Part shown: in pieces, positions 1-5,775 of the stretch
Layout: every line of letters begins with the position of its first letter
Numbering within the stretch: position 1 is the stretch's first letter
Assembly (NCBI GenBank): GCA_007117555.1
Contig: SKGI01000101.1
Span: forward strand, 1 to 7,033
Reading direction: 5' to 3'
DNA from: Candidatus Izemoplasma sp.
Lineage (GTDB): Bacteria; Bacillota_I; Bacilli_A; Izemoplasmatales; Izemoplasmataceae
Length of the DNA stretch: 7,033 nucleotides
The notes under the pieces: generated by a model
What the model was told of the DNA's origin: nothing
Databases searched by the model: none
What the model saw: only the letters and a program-made list of their open reading frames with translations
Position numbers and translations under genes: made by a program

Positions 1-1382
1 AATAGGATTGATACAAGCAAAAACAATAAACTTTGCATCGCATAGCGCATCCCAAGTTGTAAACGGATGCGTAAACGATTCAAGTGACGCTGTCCTTTAC
101 GTAATAAATAACGGGCGTAACCATACGTGATTAAAGGCAATAAAACACTAGGCAAAAAGAAAGCGTAAAGCACCCCATCTTTAGGTATGAAAAACGATGC
201 TTGCGGCATTTGATAGCGCACTGCATAAGCCTCGAATAAATAATTACCAAAGCCTAAACTAAGCCCAAAAGCGAGCGACACTACTAAAGCAAGCACCCCA
301 CCCATTAAGCTGAGTGCTAAGGCGCGTTCATGCGATGAATAGCCTTGTGCTTCTAACAAGGCCATATCCTGTGCTTGTGCATCGAGATGTCGTTTGATAA
401 AGACGAGTAAAACACTTAAAGAGAACGTCGCAAAAACACCTAAAAAGACGGTCGCAAATACCGCAGCGGTTTCCGTTTCCGTTTGGATTGCTGAGATACG
501 TAAATTAAAGTCCGCTGGAACGACAGCTTGTACCATTTGCATGTTTTTACCAAAGGCACGTAAATCAGCGGTTAAAATATCTGCCACATCAAAACGATCA
601 TATAAGAGCGTAAAGTTGCCACGCCCAATATATTTCACTGTAAAAGGCATCCGTAAATCATAGATGACGGATTCTTCTACAAGCACAAGCGTTTGTGTTT
701 GTGGATCAAAGTTAAGCTCATTGGCGCGAATCATTGGGCTTGTGTGTTCAGGGGCATAAAAGAACCCCGTGATGGTGAACGGACGACCGCGTATGGTAAA
801 TGTATCACCTATTGCAAGATTATTAGCCTGGGCAAAAGAAGCATAAATTGCGGCTTCATGTTTTTCTTCAGGAAGCTGCCCTGCGGTAATGAGCGGTTTA
901 TTAATGGTATCATTAATGGATATGAAACGATAAATCATCTCACCATCTTCAAGATTGGCGCCGACGGATTTTTCAAACGTTAAATCACTTGCGTTTGATA
1001 ACTGTTCAATTAAAGGATTAAATACGACATCGTAAACTTCAGGATACAGATGAATCGATCGTTGAATAATTTCTGTAACGCGTGCGAGGGAACTCGGATC
1101 GCGCTCATCAAGTCCTGCACAGACTGAAATAGGGTAGATTGCACACACTTGTGCGCGCTGCTGGCTAGTCAGTAAGGAAAAATCAATCTGACCGAGCACA
1201 ATACTAAAATCTTCAATCTGTTGTGTCTCATAATAATCGTCAATGGGTGCATGAAGCCGGTCGACAAGTGTGCGGATCAAGGTGAAACTGAAGATGATTA
1301 AAAAAAGAACGAGTGACAAAGACACGATATAAAAAGGTTTACGGGCCAGTTTTTTTATTTGATCAAGCCAAAGTAATAACAT
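1..1382 (-). CDS. FtsX/MacB-type ABC transporter permease, C-terminus beyond window
   Basis: This reading frame stays open from an ATG at 1382-1380 to the window edge, giving 460 residues with no stop. A GGAGG at 1397-1393 lies 10 nt before the ATG and sets the start; the ATG just upstream is out of frame and soon stops. Residues 1-15 are short and basic, 18-36 form a transmembrane helix, and about 40-300 form a polar extracellular domain like the MacB periplasmic core. Helices follow at about 306-330, 350-380 and 400-422. Between the first two lies a family-typical segment (AQDMALLEAQGYS), the cytoplasmic coupling region of FtsX proteins. The last residues (LGMRYAMQSLLFLLVSIL) look like the start of a second FtsX half, so the full protein is probably a long two-block permease of about 800 residues. 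Such proteins export lipids, peptides or drugs or drive mechanotransmission with a separate ATPase; the substrate cannot be told. It is divergent from the lysine operon, with no visible functional link. Confidence 0.88.
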   Translation of the reverse strand, partial: MLLLWLDQIKKLARKPFYIVSLSLVLFLIIFSFTLIRTLVDRLHAPIDDYYETQQIEDFSIVLGQIDFSLLTSQQRAQVCAIYPISVCAGLDERDPSSLARVTEIIQRSIHLYPEVYDVVFNPLIEQLSNASDLTFEKSVGANLEDGEMIYRFISINDTINKPLITAGQLPEEKHEAAIYASFAQANNLAIGDTFTIRGRPFTITGFFYAPEHTSPMIRANELNFDPQTQTLVLVEESVIYDLRMPFTVKYIGRGNFTLLYDRFDVADILTADLRAFGKNMQMVQAVVPADFNLRISAIQTETETAAVFATVFLGVFATFSLSVLLVFIKRHLDAQAQDMALLEAQGYSSHERALALSLMGGVLALVVSLAFGLSLGFGNYLFEAYAVRYQMPQASFFIPKDGVLYAFFLPSVLLPLITYGYARYLLRKGQRHLNRLRIRLQLGMRYAMQSLLFLLVSIL

Positions 1383-1407
1383 CGTGCATGCACCTCCGTT
1401 CAAACCC

Positions 1408-1436
1408 ATTATACACTAGAACGATAAAATCAACCA
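1408..1436 (-). promoter_or_regulatory. Probable promoter of the divergent permease gene
   Basis: On the minus strand there is a perfect TATAAT (complement of 1408-1413) about 25 nt upstream of the permease ATG. The hexamer 17 nt further upstream (TGGTTG, complement of 1431-1436) is a poor -35 match, so this would be a weak or activator-dependent promoter with a leader of only about 20 nt. The assignment rests mainly on the -10 box and its position. Confidence 0.5.
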
Positions 1437-1540
1437 TGATGTCTCTCTCGTAAAGTCTAAAAATAGTCGCTTTTTTTATGCGCTTTAAGTCGTCAAATTA
1501 CTGAAAGTTTTTAAAGCCTATTTTTTGCGCAGAAAAAAGA

Positions 1541-1570
1541 TTGACAACGCTTACATCTCTCAAGTATAAT
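1541..1570 (+). promoter_or_regulatory. Sigma-A-type promoter of the lysine-fermentation operon
   Basis: The -35 box TTGACA (1541-1546) and the -10 box TATAAT (1565-1570) are both exact consensus and are 18 bp apart. An A-rich stretch (1531-1540) lies immediately upstream of the -35 and could act as an UP element. Transcription should start near 1576-1578, so the transcript begins directly at the lysine riboswitch. With such a strong core promoter, control is expected to come from the overlapping cre and the downstream riboswitch. Confidence 0.85.
1542..1555. promoter_or_regulatory. Candidate CcpA-binding cre element
   Basis: The 14-mer TGACAACGCTTACA fits the degenerate cre consensus TGWNANCGNTNWCA at every specified position, and the pseudo-palindrome reads well on both strands. 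It overlaps the -35 box and most of the spacer, the classic placement for repression by CcpA with HPr-Ser-P through blocking RNA polymerase. Repression of lysine fermentation when sugars are available would be biologically sensible. It is a sequence match only; CcpA is not encoded in the window. Confidence 0.65.
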
Positions 1571-1578
1571 GGGTGTGG

Positions 1579-1750
1579 AAACAAACAGAGGTGCGGTGCC
1601 TTGGTAACTCAAGATGTGTTTAAACGTAGGCCGTTTGGTCTTGAGTGAAGGAAGACACTGCCGAAAGTGTGTCGTTGCCTACAAACGTCATACTTGATGT
1701 CCTGGGAGACACCCATTACATTGCCATGTTTCATGGAGAGCTGTAACTTT
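1579..1750 (+). ncRNA. Lysine riboswitch (LYS element / L box) aptamer
   Basis: The leader carries the conserved lysine-aptamer elements in order. The core AGAGGTGC is at 1587-1594. P2 pairs 1593-1598 with 1656-1661 and is followed by the conserved CGAAAG (1662-1667). The P2 arm has ACTCAAGA/TCTTGAGT (1607-1614/1639-1646), a terminal stem AAACG/CGTTT (1622-1626/1632-1636) and loop TAGGC. P3 pairs 1665-1671 with 1689-1695 and CGTT/AACG (1673-1676/1684-1687), with loop GCCTACA. The P2 and P3 loops are complementary (TAGGC 1627-1631 with GCCTA 1677-1681), reproducing the kissing-loop contact known for this class. CTGGG (1702-1706) begins a short P4 (TGGG/CCCA, 1703-1706/1712-1715). P5 is CCATG/CATGG (1724-1728/1732-1736), followed by the conserved AGAGC (1737-1741). 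P1 is short: ACAG/CTGT (1585-1588/1741-1744), possibly extended past an internal loop by AAA/TTT. The RNA binds free lysine and precedes lysine-degradation genes, so it is expected to activate rather than repress. Confidence 0.9.
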
Positions 1751-1771
1751 TATCAGCTCTTTTTATTTTTT
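1737..1771 (+). terminator. Intrinsic terminator forming the riboswitch expression platform
   Basis: A perfect 7-bp stem AGAGCTG/CAGCTCT (1737-1743/1754-1760) with a 10-nt loop is followed by a T-rich tract (1761-1771). Its 5' arm uses the conserved AGAG of the aptamer core plus the 3' strand of P1. Lysine binding, which needs those bases, should therefore prevent this hairpin and allow read-through into the MaoC-like gene. Without lysine the hairpin should form and stop transcription about 25 nt before that gene's start codon. Confidence 0.85.
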
Positions 1772-1794
1772 CGTGAAGATTAGGAGGAAACCGT

Positions 1795-2208
1795 ATGATT
1801 GAAACGATGAAAATTGGTGATGAGCGCCGGTATAAACGCACCATCACAACAGAAGACATCAGATTGTTTGGCCAAGTCACAGAAGACATGAACCCAGCGC
1901 ATTTTGATGCTGCCTATGCCGCAAAGACGCCCTTTAAGAAACCGATTGTTCATGGGATGCTTGTTGGCGCGCTGTTCAGTCGTATTTTCGGACTCGAATA
2001 TCCTGGTGAAGGAACCATTTATTGTGGACAAACATTGAAGTTTCGCAAACCAGTCTACCCCGATACCGAGCTCGAAGTCAGGGTGCGTCTAATTGATTTA
2101 AACATAGAGCGTAATCGGGTCACCTTTTTAACCGAAGTCTATGATCATGCTGGTGACTGTGTCTTAACAGGCGAAGCGACTTTGATGCCACCAAGGGCGA
2201 CATCATGA
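1795..2208 (+). CDS. MaoC/PhaJ-like (R)-specific enoyl-CoA hydratase
   Basis: This 137-residue single hot-dog-domain protein begins at an ATG 7 nt after AGGAGG (1782-1787). The hydratase-2 motif is intact: D31, N33, P34, H36 and D38, then PIVHGM at 50-55 and S62. D31, H36 and S62 fall at the same numbers as the catalytic Asp, His and the supporting Ser of Aeromonas PhaJ, and the length is also similar. Family members hydrate short 2-enoyl-CoAs to (R)-3-hydroxyacyl-CoAs reversibly in the cytoplasm. As first gene of the operon it probably acts on crotonyl-CoA, the product of Kal, either making (R)-3-hydroxybutyryl-CoA or dehydrating it back when acetoacetyl-CoA is reduced. It is not a usual core member of lysine-fermentation clusters. 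Its stop overlaps the atoD start by 4 nt (ATGA), which suggests translational coupling. The family is clear; the exact substrate is inferred. Confidence 0.85.
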   Translation: MIETMKIGDERRYKRTITTEDIRLFGQVTEDMNPAHFDAAYAAKTPFKKPIVHGMLVGALFSRIFGLEYPGEGTIYCGQTLKFRKPVYPDTELEVRVRLIDLNIERNRVTFLTEVYDHAGDCVLTGEATLMPPRATS

Positions 2209-2870
2209 TAAATAAACAAAAATATTTAGACCGTCAAACGTTTGTGAAACATTTATTTGACGGCATGCACATTATGGTCGGTGGATTTATGACGTGTGGT
2301 ACACCAGAACAATTAATCGACTGGTTGCTAGAATCAAATATTAATGATTTAACAATTATCTGTAATGATGCTGGCTATCCTGAAGCAGGAGTTGGCAAGC
2401 TGATTGCGGCCGGTCGTGTTCGCAGCTTGATTGCCTCACACATTGGTTTGAACCCGATTGCCGGCACAAAGATGTCTGATGGCACACTCGATGTGACCTT
2501 AGTACCGCAAGGCACATTGGCAGAACAAATCCGCGCCGGTGGGGCTGGATTAGGCGGTTTCTTGACGCCAACAGGTTTAAATACCCCTGCAGAAGAGGGG
2601 AAAGAGCGTCTTGAAGTAGATGGACAACCGTATATACTCGAACGGCCGTTACGCGCTGATTTAGCTTTGATTAAAGCCCGTCAAGTCGATCGATATGGCA
2701 ATTTGAATTATGCTAAAACCGCGCGAAACTTTAATCCAGTCATGGCAACCGCTGCCAAGCTAGTTTGCGTTGAAGCAACGGAACGCATTCAGGTCATGGA
2801 CCCTGAAGTTGTCATTACACCGCATGTACTAGTGGACTATATTTTAGCGGAGGTGCGCGATGGACGCTAA
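2205..2870 (+). CDS. atoD: Butyrate-acetoacetate CoA-transferase, alpha subunit
   Basis: The 221-residue product has the length and motifs of family I CoA-transferase subunit [11 protein letters not shown] at 26-35, CNDAG at 53-57 and a glycine-rich [12 protein letters not shown] near 113-124. The alpha subunit builds much of the CoA-binding region and partners AtoA, which carries the catalytic glutamate. In this pathway the complex should move CoA from butyryl-CoA to the acetoacetate released by Kce, giving butyrate and acetoacetyl-CoA. The ATG at 2205 overlaps the preceding stop and is served by a modest AAGGG (2193-2197); no better start is visible. The immediately following atoA overlaps by 11 nt. 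Related 3-oxoacid CoA-transferases use succinyl-CoA, so the butyryl-CoA assignment relies on context. Confidence 0.9.
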   Translation: MINKQKYLDRQTFVKHLFDGMHIMVGGFMTCGTPEQLIDWLLESNINDLTIICNDAGYPEAGVGKLIAAGRVRSLIASHIGLNPIAGTKMSDGTLDVTLVPQGTLAEQIRAGGAGLGGFLTPTGLNTPAEEGKERLEVDGQPYILERPLRADLALIKARQVDRYGNLNYAKTARNFNPVMATAAKLVCVEATERIQVMDPEVVITPHVLVDYILAEVRDGR

Positions 2871-3507
2871 AACCATTATCGCTAAACGCGTAGCTAAAGA
2901 GTTACACGATGGTGATCTCGTCAATCTTGGTATTGGCTTGCCAACTTTAGTCGCCAACCACATTGACGCAGACATTACCGTTCATCTTCAAAGTGAGAAT
3001 GGCTTAATTGGGTTAGGACCAAGCCCTGAATTAGAACACGTTGACCTTAATCTTACGAATGCAGGCGGCCAACCGGTCACACTCATTGAAGGGGGCATGT
3101 ACTTTGATTCTGTCACCTCTTTTGGGATCATTCGAGGCGGCCATGTGGATGTGACGGTTCTTGGTGCCTTAGAAGTCGATGCAGAAGGATCGCTCGCATC
3201 GTGGATTGTTCCGGGGAAACGGGTGCCTGGGATGGGCGGTGCGATGGATTTAGTCGTCGGTGCACAAAAGGTCATCGTCGCAATGACTCACACCAACAAA
3301 GGTCAGCCAAAAATAAAAACACAATGCACTTTGCCTTTGACTGCGTATCGGCAAGTGAACTTAATTGTGACTGAACTCGCTGTGATTGCAGTCCGAGAAG
3401 ACGGACTACATCTACTCGAAATACACCCAGATACAACCTTAGAAAAAGTTTTAGCGCTCACGGAAGCACCTTTACACGTCAAAACGTATACGAAAATGGA
3501 GGGATAA
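2860..3507 (+). CDS. atoA: Butyrate-acetoacetate CoA-transferase, beta subunit
   Basis: The 215-residue product matches subunit B of family I CoA-transferases. It contains [12 protein letters not shown] at 22-33 and the active-site motif SENGLIGLG at 45-53, in which E46 is the expected nucleophile forming the glutamyl-CoA thioester. GGGMYFDS-like and [15 protein letters not shown] stretches further on are also typical. A strong GGAGGTG (2849-2855) inside the end of atoD lies 6 nt before the ATG when counted from GGAGG, so the beta subunit is well translated despite the 11-nt overlap. With AtoD it returns CoA to acetoacetate, so that acetoacetyl-CoA can be thiolysed to acetyl-CoA and butyrate leaves as end product. 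Confidence 0.92.
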   Translation: MDAKTIIAKRVAKELHDGDLVNLGIGLPTLVANHIDADITVHLQSENGLIGLGPSPELEHVDLNLTNAGGQPVTLIEGGMYFDSVTSFGIIRGGHVDVTVLGALEVDAEGSLASWIVPGKRVPGMGGAMDLVVGAQKVIVAMTHTNKGQPKIKTQCTLPLTAYRQVNLIVTELAVIAVREDGLHLLEIHPDTTLEKVLALTEAPLHVKTYTKMEG

Positions 3508-3511
3508 AAAT

Positions 3512-3904
3512 ATGTTGACAGTATCACATACTTTACGCTTGTCACAACAAGATGCCCATTATGGCGGCCAACTTGTCGATGGTGCACGTGTGTTGGCACT
3601 GTTTGGTGATTTAGCCACTGAGCTACTCATTCGCCATGATGGTGATGAAGGACTATTTCGCGCTTATGAAAGTGTCGAATTTCTTGCGCCGCTTTATGCC
3701 GGCGATTTTATCGAAGTTACCGCAACGATTTCTCACGTAGGCCGTACGTCTCGCAAGATGACTTTTGTTTGCAAAAAAATTATCCAATCGCGACCAGATT
3801 TAAGTGAGAGTGCAGCGGAGGTCCTTTCAGAACACATCGTGACTACAACAGCGCAAGGGACATGTATTGTGCCGCTTGACAAGCAAAGGATCCAACATGG
3901 ATAA
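3512..3904 (+). CDS. kal: 3-Aminobutyryl-CoA ammonia-lyase
   Basis: The 130-residue hot-dog-fold protein is close to the usual 126-130 residues of Kal. It carries the characteristic blocks DAHYGG (14-19), LVDGA (21-25), [24 protein letters not shown] split over 30-53, and VEFLAP..AGDF (55-66). Kal eliminates ammonia from L-3-aminobutyryl-CoA, the product of Kce, giving crotonyl-CoA, which is then reduced to butyryl-CoA by Bcd-Etf encoded elsewhere. GGAGGG (3498-3503) at the very end of atoA lies 8 nt before the ATG. The last codons overlap kce by 8 nt. It is a different hot-dog subfamily from the MaoC-like protein heading the operon: it lacks the MaoC D-x-N-P-x-H motif. Confidence 0.92.
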   Translation: MLTVSHTLRLSQQDAHYGGQLVDGARVLALFGDLATELLIRHDGDEGLFRAYESVEFLAPLYAGDFIEVTATISHVGRTSRKMTFVCKKIIQSRPDLSESAAEVLSEHIVTTTAQGTCIVPLDKQRIQHG

Positions 3905-4739
3905 ATTGATTATAACGTGCGCCATTAGCGGTGCTGAGGTCATGAAGACACATAATCCATATGTGCCCTATACCCCAGTTGAAATGGTAAGAGAAGCACG
4001 CGAAGCTGTCGAAGCCGGTGCGAGTATTTTACATGTACATGCTCGAGAAGACGATGGGACACCTACACAGTCTAAAGCACGCTATGAAACAATCATTCGC
4101 GCCATTAGAGAAACGTGTGGTGATGTCATTATTCAACCTTCAACCGGTGGTGCGGTCGGTATGTCGATGGATGAAAGATTGGCTGTTTGCGACTTGCCGC
4201 TTGAAATGGCGACGCTTGATTGCGGCACCTTAAACTTTGGCGGAGATGCGATTTTTGTGAACACAGAAAATGATATAATCCGGGCCGCTAAATTAATGTC
4301 TGAACGCGGTATCTACCCAGAACTTGAATGTTTTGAAAAGGGTCATATTGATACCGTGTTAAGGCTCATTAAAAAAGGTCTCATGCCTGCGCCGCATCAT
4401 TTCAGCTTTGTGCTTGGCACGCCGTGTGGGATGCAAGGCAGTGCTCGTGATTTTCATTTCATGCGAGAAAGCATCCCTAAAGACGCAACGTACAGTGTCG
4501 TTGGCATTGGACGTTATGAGTTTCCCCTTGCAGAACTCGCCATTCAATATGGGGGTCATGTACGGGTTGGTTTAGAAGATAATATTTATCTTGAAAAAGG
4601 TGTACTAGCAAAAGGGAACCGCGTCTTAGTTGAACATGTCGCAGCGTTAGCTAGACAGTACAACCGTCCTTTAGCCACGCCCGCTGAAGCTCGACAAATT
4701 CTTGGTATGGAGGCCTTTGATGATGAAAGCATCTTGTAA
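3897..4739 (+). CDS. kce: 3-Keto-5-aminohexanoate cleavage enzyme (BKACE family)
   Basis: The chosen ATG at 3897 gives 280 residues and follows AAAGGA (3885-3890) by 6 nt; a longer in-frame extension to 3867 has no support and would overlap kal further. The product belongs to the zinc-dependent beta-keto acid cleavage family (DUF849). The metal-binding H46-V-H48 lies in [10 protein letters not shown], with E14 in the N-terminal strand and R223, E227 and D228 in RVGLEDN, equivalent to the catalytic Arg, Glu and Asp of characterised Kce. STGG (82-85) and the TPCGM segment (175-179) are further family signatures. Kce joins 3-keto-5-aminohexanoate and acetyl-CoA and splits them into acetoacetate and L-3-aminobutyryl-CoA. 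The sides of the reaction feed AtoDA and Kal, encoded just upstream. Its 3' end overlaps kdd by 17 nt. Confidence 0.93.
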   Translation: MDKLIITCAISGAEVMKTHNPYVPYTPVEMVREAREAVEAGASILHVHAREDDGTPTQSKARYETIIRAIRETCGDVIIQPSTGGAVGMSMDERLAVCDLPLEMATLDCGTLNFGGDAIFVNTENDIIRAAKLMSERGIYPELECFEKGHIDTVLRLIKKGLMPAPHHFSFVLGTPCGMQGSARDFHFMRESIPKDATYSVVGIGRYEFPLAELAIQYGGHVRVGLEDNIYLEKGVLAKGNRVLVEHVAALARQYNRPLATPAEARQILGMEAFDDESIL

Positions 4740-5763
4740 ATATGGTAGCCACCGAGTGCTCGAACCTAAAGGTGCCTTACCACAAGCAGCCATAAGACTT
4801 GATAATAATCCTACATGCGGTGACAATGAATGCCTCATCGATGTCCAAATTCTCAACATCGATTCGGCCTCGTTTCATCAAATTAAACAGGCGAGTCATC
4901 ACGATGAAGCGGTGATGGCGGCTATGATTCAAGACATCGTTAAGTCACGAGGAAAAATGCAAAATCCTGTGACAGGGAGTGGGGGCATGTTAATTGGGAC
5001 GGTTCGTGAAGTTGGACCAAACTTTCACAATCAAGATTTAACTCCAGGTACGCCGATTGCAACGCTTGTATCTTTGACACTGACGCCACTTATCATTGAA
5101 GAAATTACCGCCATAGTTTTAGAACACGATCAAGTGCATATCACTGGTACAGCTGTCTTATTTGATTCAGGTGTTTATGCGGTACTACCAAATGATCTCG
5201 ATGAAACCTTGGTGCTTGCGGCTTTAGATGTCGCAGGTGCACCACCACAAATGGCGCGTCTTGCCCGTCAAGGTGACACGGTTTTTGTCTTAGGCGCAGC
5301 GGGAAAAAGCGGTTTACTGTGTGTTGCTCAAGCCCGTCAGTCGGTTGGTTTGAATGGGCGTGTGATTGGCTTAGTAAATGAACCAGAACAACAAGCCCTC
5401 CTTGAAGAACTTGGATGGTGTGATCACATCATCCTTGCGGATGCAAAGGATGCTTTAGAAGTCTATAAAGCCGTTCAAGTGGTGACCGAAGGTCAAATGG
5501 TCGACCTCAGTGTGAATGTCGTCAATATTAGCGATACTGAGATGACATCGATGATGGTTACGAAAGAAGGCGGCACAGTCTATTTCTTCAGTATGGCGAC
5601 GAGCTTTCAAAAAGCAGCCCTTGGAGCCGAAGGAATCGGCAAAGACATTACGATGATTATTGGCAATGGGTATGCGAAAGACCATGCTGACTTTACGTTA
5701 AATCTTTTACGCAATACACCAGAATTACTCGATATTTTTAAAACACGCTATACGAAAACATAA
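4723..5763 (+). CDS. kdd: L-erythro-3,5-diaminohexanoate dehydrogenase
   Basis: Starting at the ATG at 4723 gives 346 residues, the usual Kdd length, and the expected N-terminus MKASCKYG; an adjacent in-frame ATG at 4720 is an equally possible start. GGAGG (4709-4713) inside the end of kce serves either. Recognisable family blocks are HRVLEPKGALPQ near 9-20, DSASFHQI near 46-54, NPVTGSGGMLIGTV starting at 81, the nucleotide-binding loop GAAGKSG at 191-197, and YFFSMATSFQKAALGAEG near 287-304. The enzyme oxidatively deaminates 3,5-diaminohexanoate with NAD(P)+ to 3-keto-5-aminohexanoate, the substrate of Kce. The gene overlaps kce by 17 nt and is followed by kamA after 12 nt, so the pathway steps are tightly coupled. 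Confidence 0.93.
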   Translation: MKASCKYGSHRVLEPKGALPQAAIRLDNNPTCGDNECLIDVQILNIDSASFHQIKQASHHDEAVMAAMIQDIVKSRGKMQNPVTGSGGMLIGTVREVGPNFHNQDLTPGTPIATLVSLTLTPLIIEEITAIVLEHDQVHITGTAVLFDSGVYAVLPNDLDETLVLAALDVAGAPPQMARLARQGDTVFVLGAAGKSGLLCVAQARQSVGLNGRVIGLVNEPEQQALLEELGWCDHIILADAKDALEVYKAVQVVTEGQMVDLSVNVVNISDTEMTSMMVTKEGGTVYFFSMATSFQKAALGAEGIGKDITMIIGNGYAKDHADFTLNLLRNTPELLDIFKTRYTKT

Positions 5764-5775
5764 GGAGGTCTGGCG

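Noticed and set aside
394..983. Two + strand open frames of 89 and 96 codons (394-663 and 693-983)
   Set aside because: They lie antisense within the continuous permease frame, lack good ribosome binding sites and resemble no family.
1567..1718. Taking the 10-bp repeat 1567-1576/1709-1718 as riboswitch helix P1
   Set aside because: The left arm overlaps the -10 box and precedes the likely transcription start, and conserved core positions place P1 at 1585-1588/1741-1744.
1780..2031. Minus-strand open frame opposite the MaoC-like gene
   Set aside because: Antisense to a gene with an intact catalytic motif, with no ribosome binding site and low-complexity composition.
3515..3520. TTGACA at the start of kal as an internal promoter
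   Set aside because: No -10-like hexamer 16-18 nt downstream; the bases are explained by coding.
3867..3896. N-terminal extension of kce to a start at 3867
   Set aside because: The ATG at 3897 has its own AAAGGA at the right distance, and E14, H46 and H48 then fall at family positions.
4272..4278. TATAAT-like sequence inside kce as an internal promoter
   Set aside because: No convincing -35 box at a suitable distance, and it is in the middle of a coding region of a tightly coupled operon.
4702..4722. N-terminal extension of kdd from a TTG at 4702
   Set aside because: The ribosome binding site GGAGG at 4709-4713 lies inside this extension, and known Kdd proteins begin with a sequence like MKxxCKYG.
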